From positions 20,013,001-20,077,000 of the forward strand of contig JASXTE010000015.1 of the NCBI GenBank assembly GCA_030280995.1: a stretch of DNA of 64,000 bases, read 5' to 3'. The position numbers were made by a program, and so were the translations under genes. The notes under the pieces are model-generated. The model was not told the DNA's origin, did not search any database, and was given only the letters and a program-made list of their open reading frames with translations. Of this stretch, positions 21,809 through 32,837 are shown one piece after another (the first letter of the stretch is position 1; every line of letters starts with the position of its first letter). The DNA is from Hemileia vastatrix (Eukaryota; Basidiomycota; Pucciniomycetes; Pucciniales; Zaghouaniaceae).

Positions 21809-23346
21809 ACACCCAAAAATCCCCTGACTTCAGTAGTATTTTTAGGCCTTGGCCATGACTGAATTTTATTAATATTTTTCTTTGCCATAATCCTTCCCTC
21901 TTTACATGCCACATGACCCAGAATTTCCAAAGCAGGAACACAACAACAGAATTTTGACCCTGAAATGGTCAAACCAGCCTCTTCAATCCTAAATAACACT
22001 CTCTCTATAGTTATTGCATATTCCCGAACAAACCTCCTTATTCCAGGGTTCTCCGCTAACACCTCATTACCATAATCAGTGGATGGTCCTTTAATTCCAC
22101 CATCATCAATAAAAATACCAGCATAAGTAGGAACCTCATCCTGAAAAATCCAAGCCATCTGTGCTTGATATACTGCAAATGAATTAGTTGCTCCTTGAGG
22201 CAACCTAGTAAGCTGAAATCTTCCCAAAGGAGTCTCAAAAGTTGTGAGAGGCCTTGAATCTGTATGAAGTTCCCTCTCATCATAACCACCTATAATATCA
22301 CCCAAACCATAACACACCCTTCCAGCAAAAGCTTCAAAAAAATCCTCTGCACTTGGTGGCATACCAGCATCCTTGATAGTGACTCTATTCAAGGCTCTAA
22401 GATCATGAACCACCCTCAACTTTCCATTCTGCTTCTTTATACAAAAAACTGGACTCAAGTAACTGGATGTTGATTGTTTGTATAACCCAGTCCTGACTCT
22501 TTCCCTAACAATCTCCACAAAATCCTCTCTGATAGCAGCTGGAATCGGAATAGGTTTGATTTGCCAAGGTTCATGACAAACCACAGGAATCAAGTAAGGT
22601 TCCCCATAAGAGTGCTTCAACACACCCCTTTCCTCCTCAACAAAAGCCACAGCTTTTCCCCTTATCACAATAACGTGCAAAAACAACTTCTTTTCTTCTT
22701 CAGACAACCACCCATCAGGACCAAAATTAACAACTTTCAACCTTTCCACAGTCACCCAAGCCGTCTTTACAAATTCTGGAGGATTCTTCACCAAAGGAGT
22801 ACAGTAAGGATCTCTTGAAAAAGGAGGTCTCTTCAAGGGCGGATTCAAACCCACAGGCATAGGCTCATTGACAGGCCTAATCTTCTGCACTACCTTCTTA
22901 TACTTTGCCGCTCGACCTTCAACTTGAGGGATCTTCAGGAAATCTTCACCACCAGACCTGGAACAAAAACCAAGGGTTTCCCCATTTCTCACATGTGTGG
23001 CCAAGGTAATGTTTTTGAAAGGTGTAGAAGAAACCCTAGCGGTGCACAATTGGGAGGACTTACTTTTAGACCCCAATCTCACTACTCCAAAACCTTTCTG
23101 CATATCATTCATTAAAGATATATAACCAATCTTCTCCCTTGAGCTTGAATTAAAAATAATTGAGAATCTTGAGAGAGAACAGAGACTTGATAAAAAACAT
23201 GATGAATACTTGCAGATAAGAGAAACATTAAAAAGAGAAAGCTGAAAATCCACTTGGTATATCTCCAAGGGAGCTGACCTACTACAACATGGGATTTCCT
23301 CATCTTGGGGAGAGGTTGTAGCACTAGGGTGATCAGCCCTTTTCAT
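21766..23346 (-). CDS. E6 reverse transcriptase ORF (526 aa)
   Basis: The first 90 or so residues are probably not native, being Ser/Cys/Phe-rich. From about residue 165 (RPVNEPMPVGLNPPLKRPPF) it reads as basidiomycete-type gypsy pol. RT motifs include YLSPVFCIKKQNGKLRVVHD, the palm region RLPQGATNSFAVYQAQM and the catalytic box FIDDGGIKGP, with FIDD in place of YxDD. It ends FLGVCVYFR after a frameshift into the RNase H frame. The catalytic aspartates are present. Confidence 0.85.
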   Translation of the reverse strand: MKRADHPSATTSPQDEEIPCCSRSAPLEIYQVDFQLSLFNVSLICKYSSCFLSSLCSLSRFSIIFNSSSREKIGYISLMNDMQKGFGVVRLGSKSKSSQLCTARVSSTPFKNITLATHVRNGETLGFCSRSGGEDFLKIPQVEGRAAKYKKVVQKIRPVNEPMPVGLNPPLKRPPFSRDPYCTPLVKNPPEFVKTAWVTVERLKVVNFGPDGWLSEEEKKLFLHVIVIRGKAVAFVEEERGVLKHSYGEPYLIPVVCHEPWQIKPIPIPAAIREDFVEIVRERVRTGLYKQSTSSYLSPVFCIKKQNGKLRVVHDLRALNRVTIKDAGMPPSAEDFFEAFAGRVCYGLGDIIGGYDERELHTDSRPLTTFETPLGRFQLTRLPQGATNSFAVYQAQMAWIFQDEVPTYAGIFIDDGGIKGPSTDYGNEVLAENPGIRRFVREYAITIERVLFRIEEAGLTISGSKFCCCVPALEILGHVACKEGRIMAKKNINKIQSWPRPKNTTEVRGFLGVCVYFRIFLCWLHL

Positions 23347-23579
23347 TCTAAAAAAGACAGACCCTCACTAGAGCCTGAGCTGCACTCCAAAAAACCAGAG
23401 GCAGTACCCACTTCTCTTCTTCTCCTACAACAATCCATGCACTGGCACATTGAAGATAAACCAGGCCTGGTCTCCCAACCATCCTCTCCAGGGGATGATA
23501 ACCTCATGTGAAGTCTCCTTTCATCTTCACTGGTCAACTCCAAACTGATTCCCAAATCAAATTGATAACCAATTCTTGC

Positions 23580-24065
23580 CTAAAAATCCATCAAGAATGG
23601 ACCACCCAAAACAGCTTTAACTGTTCCCTTAGCAATATAAAAATGAACCTTCCCTGAGGCTCCATCAACATCTAACTTCAAAAACTCAGAAGTTCCAACC
23701 AATTCAGTGACATGGCCACCAATCCCTCTCAAATTCCCACCAATACCAGTTTTGATGGGGAGGCCCAAATGAGTTGCCTCAAACAAAGAAATCAGGTCTA
23801 TCTGAGAACCTGAATCCACCAATTCCCTTGCCTCCCTGCCATTCAGAGTGACATTGACATAACCCAGAGGAGCAGAAAAATGAGTTTCCGACCCCTCACC
23901 AAACTTTTCAGCAGAATCACAAATGTATTCCACCTCCCCAGAAGAAACTCTTCTCCTGGTAAACAACTTTTTCTGTCTATCATCCAACCCTGGACTGATA
24001 GCATACCATTCCCCATAAGAAAGGGAAACCTGACCCTGATTCATCCTTTCAAGAACAGAGTCCAT
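23580..24065 (-). CDS. E6 aspartic protease (161 aa ORF)
   Basis: Processes the polyprotein. It contains the retropepsin active site LVDSGSQIDLIS near residue 82 and the second conserved motif VKAVLGGPFL near the end. It overlaps the end of the gag ORF in a different frame (24041-24065) and stops at 23580, so it is detached from RT. Residues are complete but the context is broken. Confidence 0.75.
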   Translation of the reverse strand: MDSVLERMNQGQVSLSYGEWYAISPGLDDRQKKLFTRRRVSSGEVEYICDSAEKFGEGSETHFSAPLGYVNVTLNGREARELVDSGSQIDLISLFEATHLGLPIKTGIGGNLRGIGGHVTELVGTSEFLKLDVDGASGKVHFYIAKGTVKAVLGGPFLMDF

Positions 24066-25723
24066 AACATTAGGTTGACCAGAAACACTGGCCTCTCAAA
24101 GTGAGCCCTTGGCTTCACTACCTTGGTCCTAGAAGCTTCTTGAGCACCATCACCACCAACAGATTTACCATCAACAGGAACCAAACCAGATCCCTCACCA
24201 GAACCTCTAACTCTGGCAGGCTTTGGCAATGAAGCCAAAGGGACATCCTCCTCAGGGTCAGAATCAACCTCCATTGGCATTGGCTCACCATTCATGTCCA
24301 ATGCACCAAAACTAGGGGGGCCCATGTCAGCCATACCCTTCTGCATCTTGTAAAGCTCCTCTTTTCTGTACCTCTTCCTAGTTGCACTCAGCTTAGGATC
24401 TACCTTTGAAGCCTTTGGCTTTGGTTGGGCCTGAGAACTGCTCTTAGGCCTTCCCACCTTCCCTGCTTCCACATCATAAACACCAGCCAAGCATTCTCCA
24501 CTTAAATGTCCACCACAGGAATACAACTCCAAACCACCAAAGGAAGTAGAAAAAGAGACCTTATTGACCTCCTTCCCCTTTCCCTTGATTTCATCATCTT
24601 CCTTACCAGAAGACTTCCCCTGCTCAGGAATCTCCTCAAACCTTGGCCTCCTTTGATTGAGACCACCCCTTCTCCTGACCAAATCAACAGGAGCCTTCCC
24701 CTCACTGGGATTCACAAATGAACCATCAGGGAACTTGAAAACCCTTCCATCAAATTCCACCTTTCCTTCAGACACATCCCTGTTCAATGCCCAACAATCA
24801 TTGGACCTGTTCCCCCTCCTGCTGCAATAAGAGCAGACCCAAGGATCACTCCTACCAGCCCTCCTATCAAAATCTCTAGGCTGATAATGTGCCTTATTGA
24901 CCTTCTTAGCCTCCTAAACAAAAATATGCAGCTGCTTTGTGAGATCAGCCAACTGATCCACCACTGGGTCCCTCTCCTGTTTGGGAACCTGCACCATATT
25001 CTTCTCCTCTTTCTTCACCCTAACTTCCTCTTCAGCCAAAGCCTCACTGATTTTGCTGACATATTTGGCACACCCTTCCTCATAGGTGTCCACAGCCAAT
25101 AACTTCAAATGGGCCTCAACAGCCTCCTTCACCTTATCCAAGGCAGGCAACTTCTGGTCCCCATTAGAAAGAGTCTTCATCAAGTCCTTCCTTGACAGCT
25201 CCTTCAACACATTCATCCTGAAATCTCTAGCCAGGGCAGACCAAAAAACATCCTTGGCAGCATTTTCATGTGCCAGCTCCTCAACTTCCACCAAGTATTC
25301 CACCACAGGATCAAACTGTAGCAGAAACTTTCTGTAACTATGCAAGTTACCAACACCACCATAAGATTGCCATTCACTGAAAACCTTATTCAGATCCACC
25401 ATAGTGAACCTGACACCCCATCTATCTGCCATCTCCCTACACAATAACTTCCAATCCCTCTTCTTGTAGCCAGGCATGGCCACAACCTCCTTCTCTACTG
25501 CCCTATCACCAATAAAGAAGATAATCTGCTTCACCATGTCCAGGTAAGAAGCACCATCCACTCCAGCAGCAGTTTCATACTTCTCCAGAAACCACTTGAC
25601 ATCCTCCCCATTAAACTTGGTACCATCCCAAGGTTTAATCCTAACACACTCCCTGGCCATCACAGCAGGAGGACCATCTCCCCCACTGACAGTCACCACA
25701 GGAATAGAGGAACCAGAAGCCAT
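24041..25723 (-). pseudogene. E6 gag with one in-frame stop
   Basis: Capsid/nucleocapsid protein. From the ATG at 25723 (MASGSSIPVVTVSGGDG) a gag core follows (RIKPWDGTKFNGEDVKWFLE). A TAG at 24914-24916 interrupts the frame after KQLHIFV. The same frame resumes with a cysteine knuckle CSYCSRRGNRSNDC near 24830 and an acidic/basic linker until a frameshift near 24060. The ATG lies about 70 nt after the primer-binding site. The core is otherwise open over 560 codons. Confidence 0.8.
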
Positions 25724-25793
25724 TCCTCAAGACCAAAACACCAAAAAGAGCCAACCAAAGAAAACAGAGATTCCAAAGAACTAGCAAGTTCTA

Positions 25794-25810
25794 CCCCATG
25801 TTGGGCGCCA
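25794..25810 (-). other. E6 primer-binding site
   Basis: The minus strand reads TGGCGCCCAACATGGGG, 9 nt inside the 5' LTR end at 25820. The TGG start complements a tRNA CCA end, and TGGCGCCC is a common retroelement primer-binding sequence. Confidence 0.7.
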
Positions 25811-25819
25811 GAAATTTAG

Positions 25820-26904
25820 ACAATCCTATAGTACTAGCTATAGGCCTTGACCAAGGGAGTTGGAGAAAAACCAGAGAGAAAATCCCCTGTCCCTTTAGAA
25901 AAATAGAGTGAGATTTACTTGCTAAAGTAAGTTGGTTCCTGTGTGCTAAAGCCCCTTTTTCAACACACTTAACTGCTTGATGAGCCAAGAAAGTAGTCCC
26001 CAGACAGACTACCAGACCAAAGAACTGAAATGTAGACCAATGTCCACACCAGAGAAAGCAAAGATACTTGATGTAGGCTGCAAATCCACACCAGAGACAG
26101 CAATAATACTTGATATAGCTTGCAAGACTATACCAGAGAACCTGTTGCTAAAGTTGAGTTAAATGAAGAACTAACCTTGCAACCAACACAGCCAATTGTG
26201 GCTCAAAAACAGTGAAAACTGAGTGAGAAACAATATCTAATCACCAGATGGTTGTATGATAATTAAAGTTGCCCCAAAACTGTCTTATTCAGTATGTACA
26301 CACAGACCACCCATCTAAGATCCATGCACAGCAACAAATTTGGCACCTGTACCAGCCAAATTGAATAAAAACCCTCCAGAAGAACTCCCCAACCTTCTAA
26401 AACAGAGGCAGGTGGGCTGCCCGACGTCAGAGGTGCCGCCTGAAGCATCCCGTCCTCCCTGAAGCCAGAAAACCAATAAAAACATCTAATCTACTTAGAA
26501 AAATTCACTACAACTACTAAAACCCTTAAAACACAAAATTACGCTATAACAACATTGTGACATGAAATATAGAGCTAAATTAGCCCTATCTATTGGTACT
26601 AAGCACTTAACCCTAAGACTTAAGGCTAGCCTGTAAAACGCAAAAAACAAAATTAAACAGCTATCTTTTGTAACTGAAAAATGAGGAAATAACCCCTTAA
26701 AACTTAGAATATGAAAAATATCATCAAGACCTGAAATATATAGAAAAACCGGGGCTATCCAATGATAGTACCCACATACCCATAGTCCCAATATTCACGG
26801 AATAAATCCAGAAAGACACCCAATTCTTCAACAGATGTCAATTAAGACATGCACAAACAGCGCCAAACAACACAACAAAGGCCCCTTCCAATGTTGGAAG
26901 ACCA
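25820..26904 (-). repeat. E6 5' LTR (1085 bp)
   Basis: Partner of 14536-15619. Begins on the minus strand TGGTCTTCCAACATT and ends CTATAGGATTGT next to the primer-binding site. Its right edge cuts E7 pol. Confidence 0.9.
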
Positions 26905-28200
26905 CAGCATTTGACTTTGAATGGCCCCACTTTCTTGTGATCTAACTTAACACTGGGGCACAATGTAGAAAGGAAACATAAGATTAACCAAACCTTATCA
27001 ACTACATGGAGTATCTGGTGCTGGGTTTGTCCTTGATCATGATAGAGCTTCATTGACTGTTGAGATAAGTTGATAGTTGCTTCTAGCTCTTCATGTATTT
27101 CCCGCAACTTCTGAATTCTCTCTTGAGCTTCTGGAACATGCAGTGTTATGGGGTTCCAATTGAGAATCTTGGTTGATATCCATAATTGGTGTAAAATGGC
27201 AACATTCCTGTTGACACATGCAGCCAGTTTCTGTATGCGAATTCAGCTAGTGGTAGCAGTTGAACCTAATCATTTCGCTGATAGTTGACAAAGTGGTGCA
27301 GTTATTGTTCAATCGCCTTGTTCACTATCTCAGATTACCCATCAGTTTGTGGATGCCATGCTGTTGACAATAAGGGCTTAATGTTCAGTTACTCATACAT
27401 TGCTTTCAACATCTTAGAGTTGAAGCTACTTCCCCTATATGATACAATGCTATCATGCAAACCATGAAACTTCCAAACTTGTGCCACCATTAGGTCTGCA
27501 ATCCCTTCTGATGTGACCTTGGTGGTGTTTAGAATGAAGTGCACCATCTTAGTGCAATGGTCAACAACTGTGAGAATAGCATTCTTTTCTTGAGAATTTG
27601 GTAATTCAACTATAAGATTTTTAGAGAGCTCTTTCTATGGCTTTTTGAAAATGTTTAGTGGGGTCAATGGTGTTGATGTTGGACTGACCTTGTTTCTCTG
27701 GCAAGAGTCAAATGCGGCTACAAAGAGCTGGACGTATGCCTTCATGGACTTCCAGTAAAAGCTGTGCTTTACCAGCTCCAAAGTTTTCAGCAGTACTGGT
27801 TGTCATGCCATTGGGGAATCATGCTTTGATTTGAACACCTGTCTTTTGAGTCTTTCATCATTTGGCACCACTATCCTCCCATTCCAATACAGTGCTTCCT
27901 CTTCTAGGTGTTAGTCCTCCAATCATTTTTTTACCAATAATTACTTCAATAACAGCGCCTTTGAAAAATCCTGCACTTCATCATCCTTTTCCTACCCTCT
28001 TCATACTCATTTCAACAAATCCTCATCTGCCAATTCCACCTCTTCTAGGATTACTGCCTTTTCAAGGTCCCTCTTCAGTAGTGTTGCACCAACAGTATGC
28101 ATCTGGTCCAGAACTGGGCACAAGTTGGGTTGTTGTGACAGCGCATCTGGTTTCCCACTTTTCTTCCCTATGCGGAATTGAACCATAAAATTAATGCTTC
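26905..28200 (-). pseudogene. E7 integrase, decayed
   Basis: Integrase pieces in changing frames. VHFILNTTKVTSEGIADL and SIVSYRGSSFNSKMLKAM (27430-27545) match the region normally reading SDRGSxF, with the catalytic Asp replaced by Tyr. The C-terminal part (27107-26905: EELEATINLSQQSMKLYHDQ, DHKKVGPFKVKC) is the integrase tail, cut by E6 and continued at 14535. Confidence 0.75.
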
Positions 28201-28207
28201 CTAGCAG

Positions 28208-29276
28208 TTATACCCAGCACACTTGCCAGTGCATTGGCTTTTTTGTGGTCAAGAAGGTTTCCAAGTTTTTATTATGAACTGTGTAAATAATGACTTGTAA
28301 TTGGTGAGGTCCTCCTTCCAAATAGTGGAGACAGGTGCATACTGCTTCTACTAGTGCCGATAACTCTTTATCATATATTTCATAGTTTAGTTTGGTGCCT
28401 AGCAGTGTTTGTGACAAATATTCTACGGGGTGCAGGACATTTTCAGCACTGTATTGGGATAATAATGCACCTAATGCAAAATCTGAGCAGTCACACTCCA
28501 GAACAAATGGCTTCAACAAGTCAGGGATTTCAAGAATGGGAGCGGTCACAAATTGTATTTTCAGGTAGTCAAACACATCTTGTTGGCTACCTGTCCAGAT
28601 AAACTTGGCTTCCTTATTTGTGAGGTCATGCAATGGTCGGTAAATGTGGGAGTAATTTTCAATAAAACGGCTGTAAAATTTGCAAAGCCTAGGAATGACT
28701 GAAGCTCCTTTACTGATGCTGGTGTTGGCCATTATGTTACTGCCTTTACTTTCTCTTTGTCCACTTTCACTCTATTCTTTGAAATGATCATGCCCAGGTA
28801 GGGAGTTTCACTCACTGAGAAGACACATTTCTTCAGTTTTAACCATACTTGGGCTTCCCTCAAGCATTGAAAACAGTCCTTCACACATATCTGGTGTTCT
28901 TCCATTGATATGGAGTAAATCAAGATGTCATCTATGTAAACTGCCACATCTATATCCCTATTCTATCTCTGAAGATGCTTTTTGTGAAGTTCTGGAAAGT
29001 GGAAGGTGTGTTACATGGACCAAATGGCATTACCAACCATTCAAAATGACCAAGTTTAGTTCAGAATGCCAGTTTGTGTTCATCACCTTGTTTCACACAT
29101 ATTGTGTGGTAACCTGCTCTAAGATCTAGGGACTTGAATATCTCTGCACCTTGGAGCCTATCAATTAGCTCACTAGTCAAAGGAAGGGGATATCTGTTCT
29201 TTACCGTTAGCATGTTTAACCTTCTTAAATCCATACAAGGTCTTAATGACTTATCCTTTTTTCCTGCAAATATCAC
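28208..29276 (-). pseudogene. E7 reverse transcriptase and RNase H, decayed
   Basis: RT start in 29276-29061 (KDKSLRPCMDLRRLN, LTVKNRYPLPLTSELIDRL). The catalytic box VYIDDILIYS is in 28947-28732, and the tether plus RNase H (FYSRFIENYSHIYRPLHDLT, FVLECDCSDFALGALLSQY) in 28732-28208. Stops and frameshifts separate the three pieces. The RNase H first catalytic residue appears as D in ECDCSDFA. Confidence 0.85.
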
Positions 29277-30027
29277 AGGGGTGGCTCAGGGAGATTTTGA
29301 ATCTCTAATAAAACCATTCTTTAGATTTTCAACAATCATCTCCTTTAGCATTGTAGACTCCAAGATTGATAGTGGGATTATGTGACTAAATTGAGGGGTT
29401 GCGCCTGGTATCAGATCAATGGAAAAGTTGTATGGTCAATGAGGTGGCAGGGTCTTGACTTTTCTATCTTGAAACAGTGGTAAATACTTGCAATGAGCTT
29501 TGGGAACCATCTCCTTGAGGCTTTTTGTTGGCTTTGAGGACTGGACCTTGGCTAAAATCTTGGTGGATATATTCCATGCTGTTGCATTGCATTCTAATTG
29601 TTCCTCTTCCTCCAGAGCCCCCTCCAAATCCTGAAATTTAGCATCAAGAGGAAGTGTCAATTCTTGCAGCAAGTCTGCTGATAATAATAAAACTCCAGGA
29701 GAATTTCCAGGAGGGTCCAGGGGAAAAATTCTTTCTCTGCACCATCCACCTTTACATCTCCTGCTTTCTCCCATCTTTTTTGCACCTTCTCCTCTTCTTG
29801 GTGTGCTTCATCTCTCCTCTGGCTCTCTTTGGCGCTCCCCAGCCTGCTTCTTAGAATCAAGAGGAAGCATAAGCTCTGGATTCAAGTCTACTGATGATAA
29901 CAAAACATCAGAAGACTTTCAAGGATGGCCCCCCGGCCCCTGAAGGGGCCAGGGGGCCAATACTTTAGCACCAGCGTCCCCTTTCCTTTCCATCTGAACC
30001 TTCTTTTCTTTCCAGTCAATGTGTGGG
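29277..30027 (-). pseudogene. E7 protease-RT linker, decayed
   Basis: Minus-strand frames (29774-29436) contain YLPLFQDRKVKTLPPH, the usual 'LPxH' approach to gypsy RT, and further left ATMLKEMIVENLKN-like sequence in broken frames. An A/G-rich insertion-like stretch near 29650-29900 is partly duplicated (AAGCTCT...CTGATGATAA). Confidence 0.5.
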
Positions 30028-30423
30028 TTATATTGGTCCAGCCATGTCATACTTGTCCTTCAGGTTTTTCACATATTCCCTGCACTGAAACTCTTTTCTG
30101 TCACACCAAAACCTGCAAAAAACCTTTTCTTTTACTTCTCCTCCCCCACCTGGGGAACTGTCAAACATAGTTAGATGCCTAGGGTAGTCCAATTTTTTAC
30201 TTTTCATTTTGTTTCTCTGTAAAAACTCATTAGAAGTAAAACAGTCTGTGGCCCCAAAGTCCAGTAGGGCTTGTACATTTGTTGTGATGTCAAGGGTCAT
30301 TAAAGGAAAGTTTAGTATAATATGATTATCATTTACTTCAAGTGGCTTACATGCTGATAATTTTTCTACCAACTCCCTTTTATTAATTCCCTCTAATCTG
30401 CTCAAGGAGGGCACAACCTTCAC
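30028..30423 (-). pseudogene. E7 aspartic protease, altered active site
   Basis: Residues VQALLDFGATDCFTSNEFL match the retropepsin active site, with the usual D-S-G reading D-F-G. Flanked by gag and RT in the standard order. Confidence 0.65.
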
Positions 30424-30479
30424 TCCTGAGCGCTGTCTTTTACCTGCGCCCTACCTGCACTATCCTCTACCTCACTAAA

Positions 30480-31361
30480 CCTGATCTTCCCCTTACACTC
30501 CCTTGTCAGATGACCACTTTTTTCACATTGGAGGCACAGCCCTCTACTCATATGCCTCTGGTATTCCTAGTCAGATAGCCTTGTCCTCCTATTAGCACCA
30601 CATATGTTGACTGAATCAATGTCCATGGCATTTGGGTGCCTGGGACTGGCCCCACTTGATGAGGCATAACTGTGCCATGGACCAGTGCTACTCCAACCAT
30701 CTGTTTGTTGATGTGTAAACTTGTTGTTGACTTGGATGGCCAGTTCCATGAGTCCTTGGAGGGAGGTTGGGAAAGGGTGACTAATTAGGGCATTTCTTAT
30801 TTTTGATGAGAGCCCATTTCTGAAGTGAAACATGAGTGCCCCTTCCCCCCATGTTGTGACGTAACTGGCATGGCCCTGGAACTCTGACACATACTCAGCA
30901 ACCAAGTTTCTTTGTCACAGCTGATTTAGTGCATGCTCTGAGGTTGTGGCCACATCTGGGTTTCCAAAGGCTTATTCAAAAGTTGCCCACACCGCCTCAT
31001 CTGTGAGGTATGATATTGCAAACCCAATTTTTGCTCGCTCTTCTGGGAACTGATGTCCATTGAGCAGGACATAAAGGTTTACCTGCAACACATACTGATC
31101 CTCCCGGGGACCTTGTTTTCCATTAAAGATTTCTGGGTTCACAATCTTTGGACCTTTGACAAGTGGTGCTGGCATGGGGGGTGGCACCTGTGCTTTGGCT
31201 TCAGCTTTGGCAGCGTCCAATTCTGCTTCAGTGGGGCTGTGGTATGAGGGTTCTGCCTCTGCTAGGTGCTCCATAAGCCTAGCATTCTGTTCCTGCAGGG
31301 GTGCCATCTGCTCTTGCATTGCAGCAAGAAGTGCTGCATTGGGTTGGCCTGTGGGGTTCAT
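30480..31361 (-). pseudogene. E7 gag with zinc knuckle, interrupted
   Basis: Starts MNPTGQPNAALLAAMQEQM with a short coiled coil. A retrotransposon gag core follows (FNGKQGPREDQYVLQVNLYV), stopped after AVWATFE at 30972. The next open piece, 30905-30567, has VAEYVSEFQGHASYV and RNALISHPFP. Beyond another stop lies a classic CCHC knuckle, CLQCEKSGHLTREC (CX2CX4HX4C), near 30500-30540. Confidence 0.8.
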
Positions 31362-31398
31362 TCTTCTTTAGTAGTGTGCCAAATGAGATTGGACAAAA

Positions 31399-31647
31399 TG
31401 TTATGACCTAAGAAGGCAGACTACTACCAGCACTGACGACTGGCACTAGCCTTTAAATGGGACTGACTATGCTAATACAGCAGTGAGACTAGAGAGTAAT
31501 TGAATTACTATATAAGTTGTCCAATGGGGAGCGCTCCACAGTGCTTTCCCCATATAACCCCTTTATGCAGTATCCCCTATTCCATCTTCCACAATGCATA
31601 GTGCCCATAGTGCTCCTCCTCCTCACCTCTCAACCCAAATTCTAACA
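31399..31647 (-). repeat. E7 5' LTR (249 bp)
   Basis: Partner of 13940-14181, with TGTTA and TAACA ends. No clear primer-binding site follows on the minus strand (TTTTGTCCAATCTC...). Confidence 0.85.
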
Positions 31648-32188
31648 CACCCCCTAATAATTGTTTTGTTTAAGCAGTTTAAACTGCTACAAGTTATTCA
31701 AATCTTCATTACTTTGTCATCACTTGTTCTATTCATTTTCTCTTTCTGCTGTTTTCTTTCTCCTCCTCCTCCTCCTCCTCCTCCTCCTCCTCCTCCTCCT
31801 CCTCCTCCTCCTCCTCCTCCTCCTCCTTCTCCTCCTTCTCCTCCTCCTTCTTCTTCTCCTTCTTCTTCTTCTCTTTCTAGACAACCAGCCAATAGTTCAA
31901 GTGAAAAAAAAGTGACTTATTTCACTTTTGAAGTACACCAGTGTTAGGGCTAGTATGGATTTGTAATTGCAAATTTTCAAGAACTGTCACCCCCTATTTT
32001 ACTTTACTATCCTTTACTAAATTTTACTATATATATATAAATTTAAAAAAGTATTTGAATAAATAGATAGATAGCTACATTCATACATACATCATATTTT
32101 TCTTTTATCAACCTACTCTTTTTCTTAAAATTTTGGAATCCACTCACTCACCCTTTCATGTATCCATGTATCCAACCAACCAACCAAC

Positions 32189-32221
<33 letters not shown>

Positions 32222-32434
32222 CCAAACTAGACTGATATCAATTTCATCAACTTTCACTTCCCTCACCCATTAAAAATATCATCACTCTTCACCCCTTCTT
32301 ATTTTCACACTCACTCTACCTGTCATTTACCATTATATATATAAATATATAATAAAAAGATATAGAAAATAAAAAATAAAACTCATCCTTTGCAATTAAA
32401 TATACACTATATATCATTGATATATATAAATCAA

Positions 32435-32503
<69 letters not shown>

Positions 32504-32837
32504 ATCAATGCCTTAAACAGTCCTTAGTAAAAGGTAACATGGTGAAGAAAAAAACATAGAAATTACACATTCTTATCAAAACATTCATTTCATGGATAAC
32601 TTATGACAATAAAAAATGACAACAATTACTAGGAGTGGTAGCGGAGGTTAGAAAAACAAAAGAAAAACCTTAACACAATACCGAATACAAATCTAACTAC
32701 ATGTCTATCAATTGTTAGTAATTAAATCACTTTGAATCATATCTATAAAAATACAGTTACAATTAATGATTTTGATTTACTTATTTTTTGCTTAGAAAAA
32801 ATTAAGTTATTTTTTATTTTATTTCATTTTGTTTTTC
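31648..32837. other. Microsatellite-rich non-coding stretch downstream of the NIPA gene
   Basis: Contains a (TCC)n tract at 31761-31827 decaying into TTC/TCC to 31879, several short CA, CAAC and GATA-type runs, and a long (TA)n tract at 32436-32500. ORFs predicting poly-Pro, poly-Leu or poly-Gly here come only from the TCC repeat. No gene is seen. Confidence 0.8.

Larger units (their letters stand above)
14536..26904 (-). mobile_element. Element E6: 12.4 kb Ty3/gypsy retrotransposon with antisense genes
   Basis: Bounded by LTRs of 1084 and 1085 bp (14536-15619 and 25820-26904). Minus strand order: 5' LTR, primer-binding site (25810-25794), gag, protease, RT, RNase H, integrase, then about 4.1 kb before the 3' LTR that contains plus-strand genes. 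Next to the 3' LTR is a purine tract (minus GGAGGGAGGATT). It lies inside E7 pol. No clear target-site duplication is visible (TGTAT versus CAGCA), and the LTRs start TG but do not end CA. Pol has several frameshifts and stops, so it is not autonomous now. Confidence 0.85.
13940..31647 (-). mobile_element. Element E7: Ty3/gypsy chromovirus, split by nested E6
   Basis: Flanking LTRs at 13940-14181 and 31399-31647 share sequence throughout and have TGTTA...TAACA ends. The flanking 5-mers, TACCC at 13935-13939 and CACCC at 31648-31652, differ at one base and are probably the target duplication. Reading minus: gag (31361), zinc knuckle, protease, RT, RNase H, integrase, then the E6 insertion, then chromodomain (14484). 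Without E6 it is about 5.3 kb, a normal complete chromovirus size. All ORFs are broken. Confidence 0.85.

Noticed and set aside
31594..31947. ORFs predicting poly-Pro, poly-Leu and poly-Gly proteins
   Set aside because: They are readings of the (TCC)n microsatellite in different frames; no other protein features.
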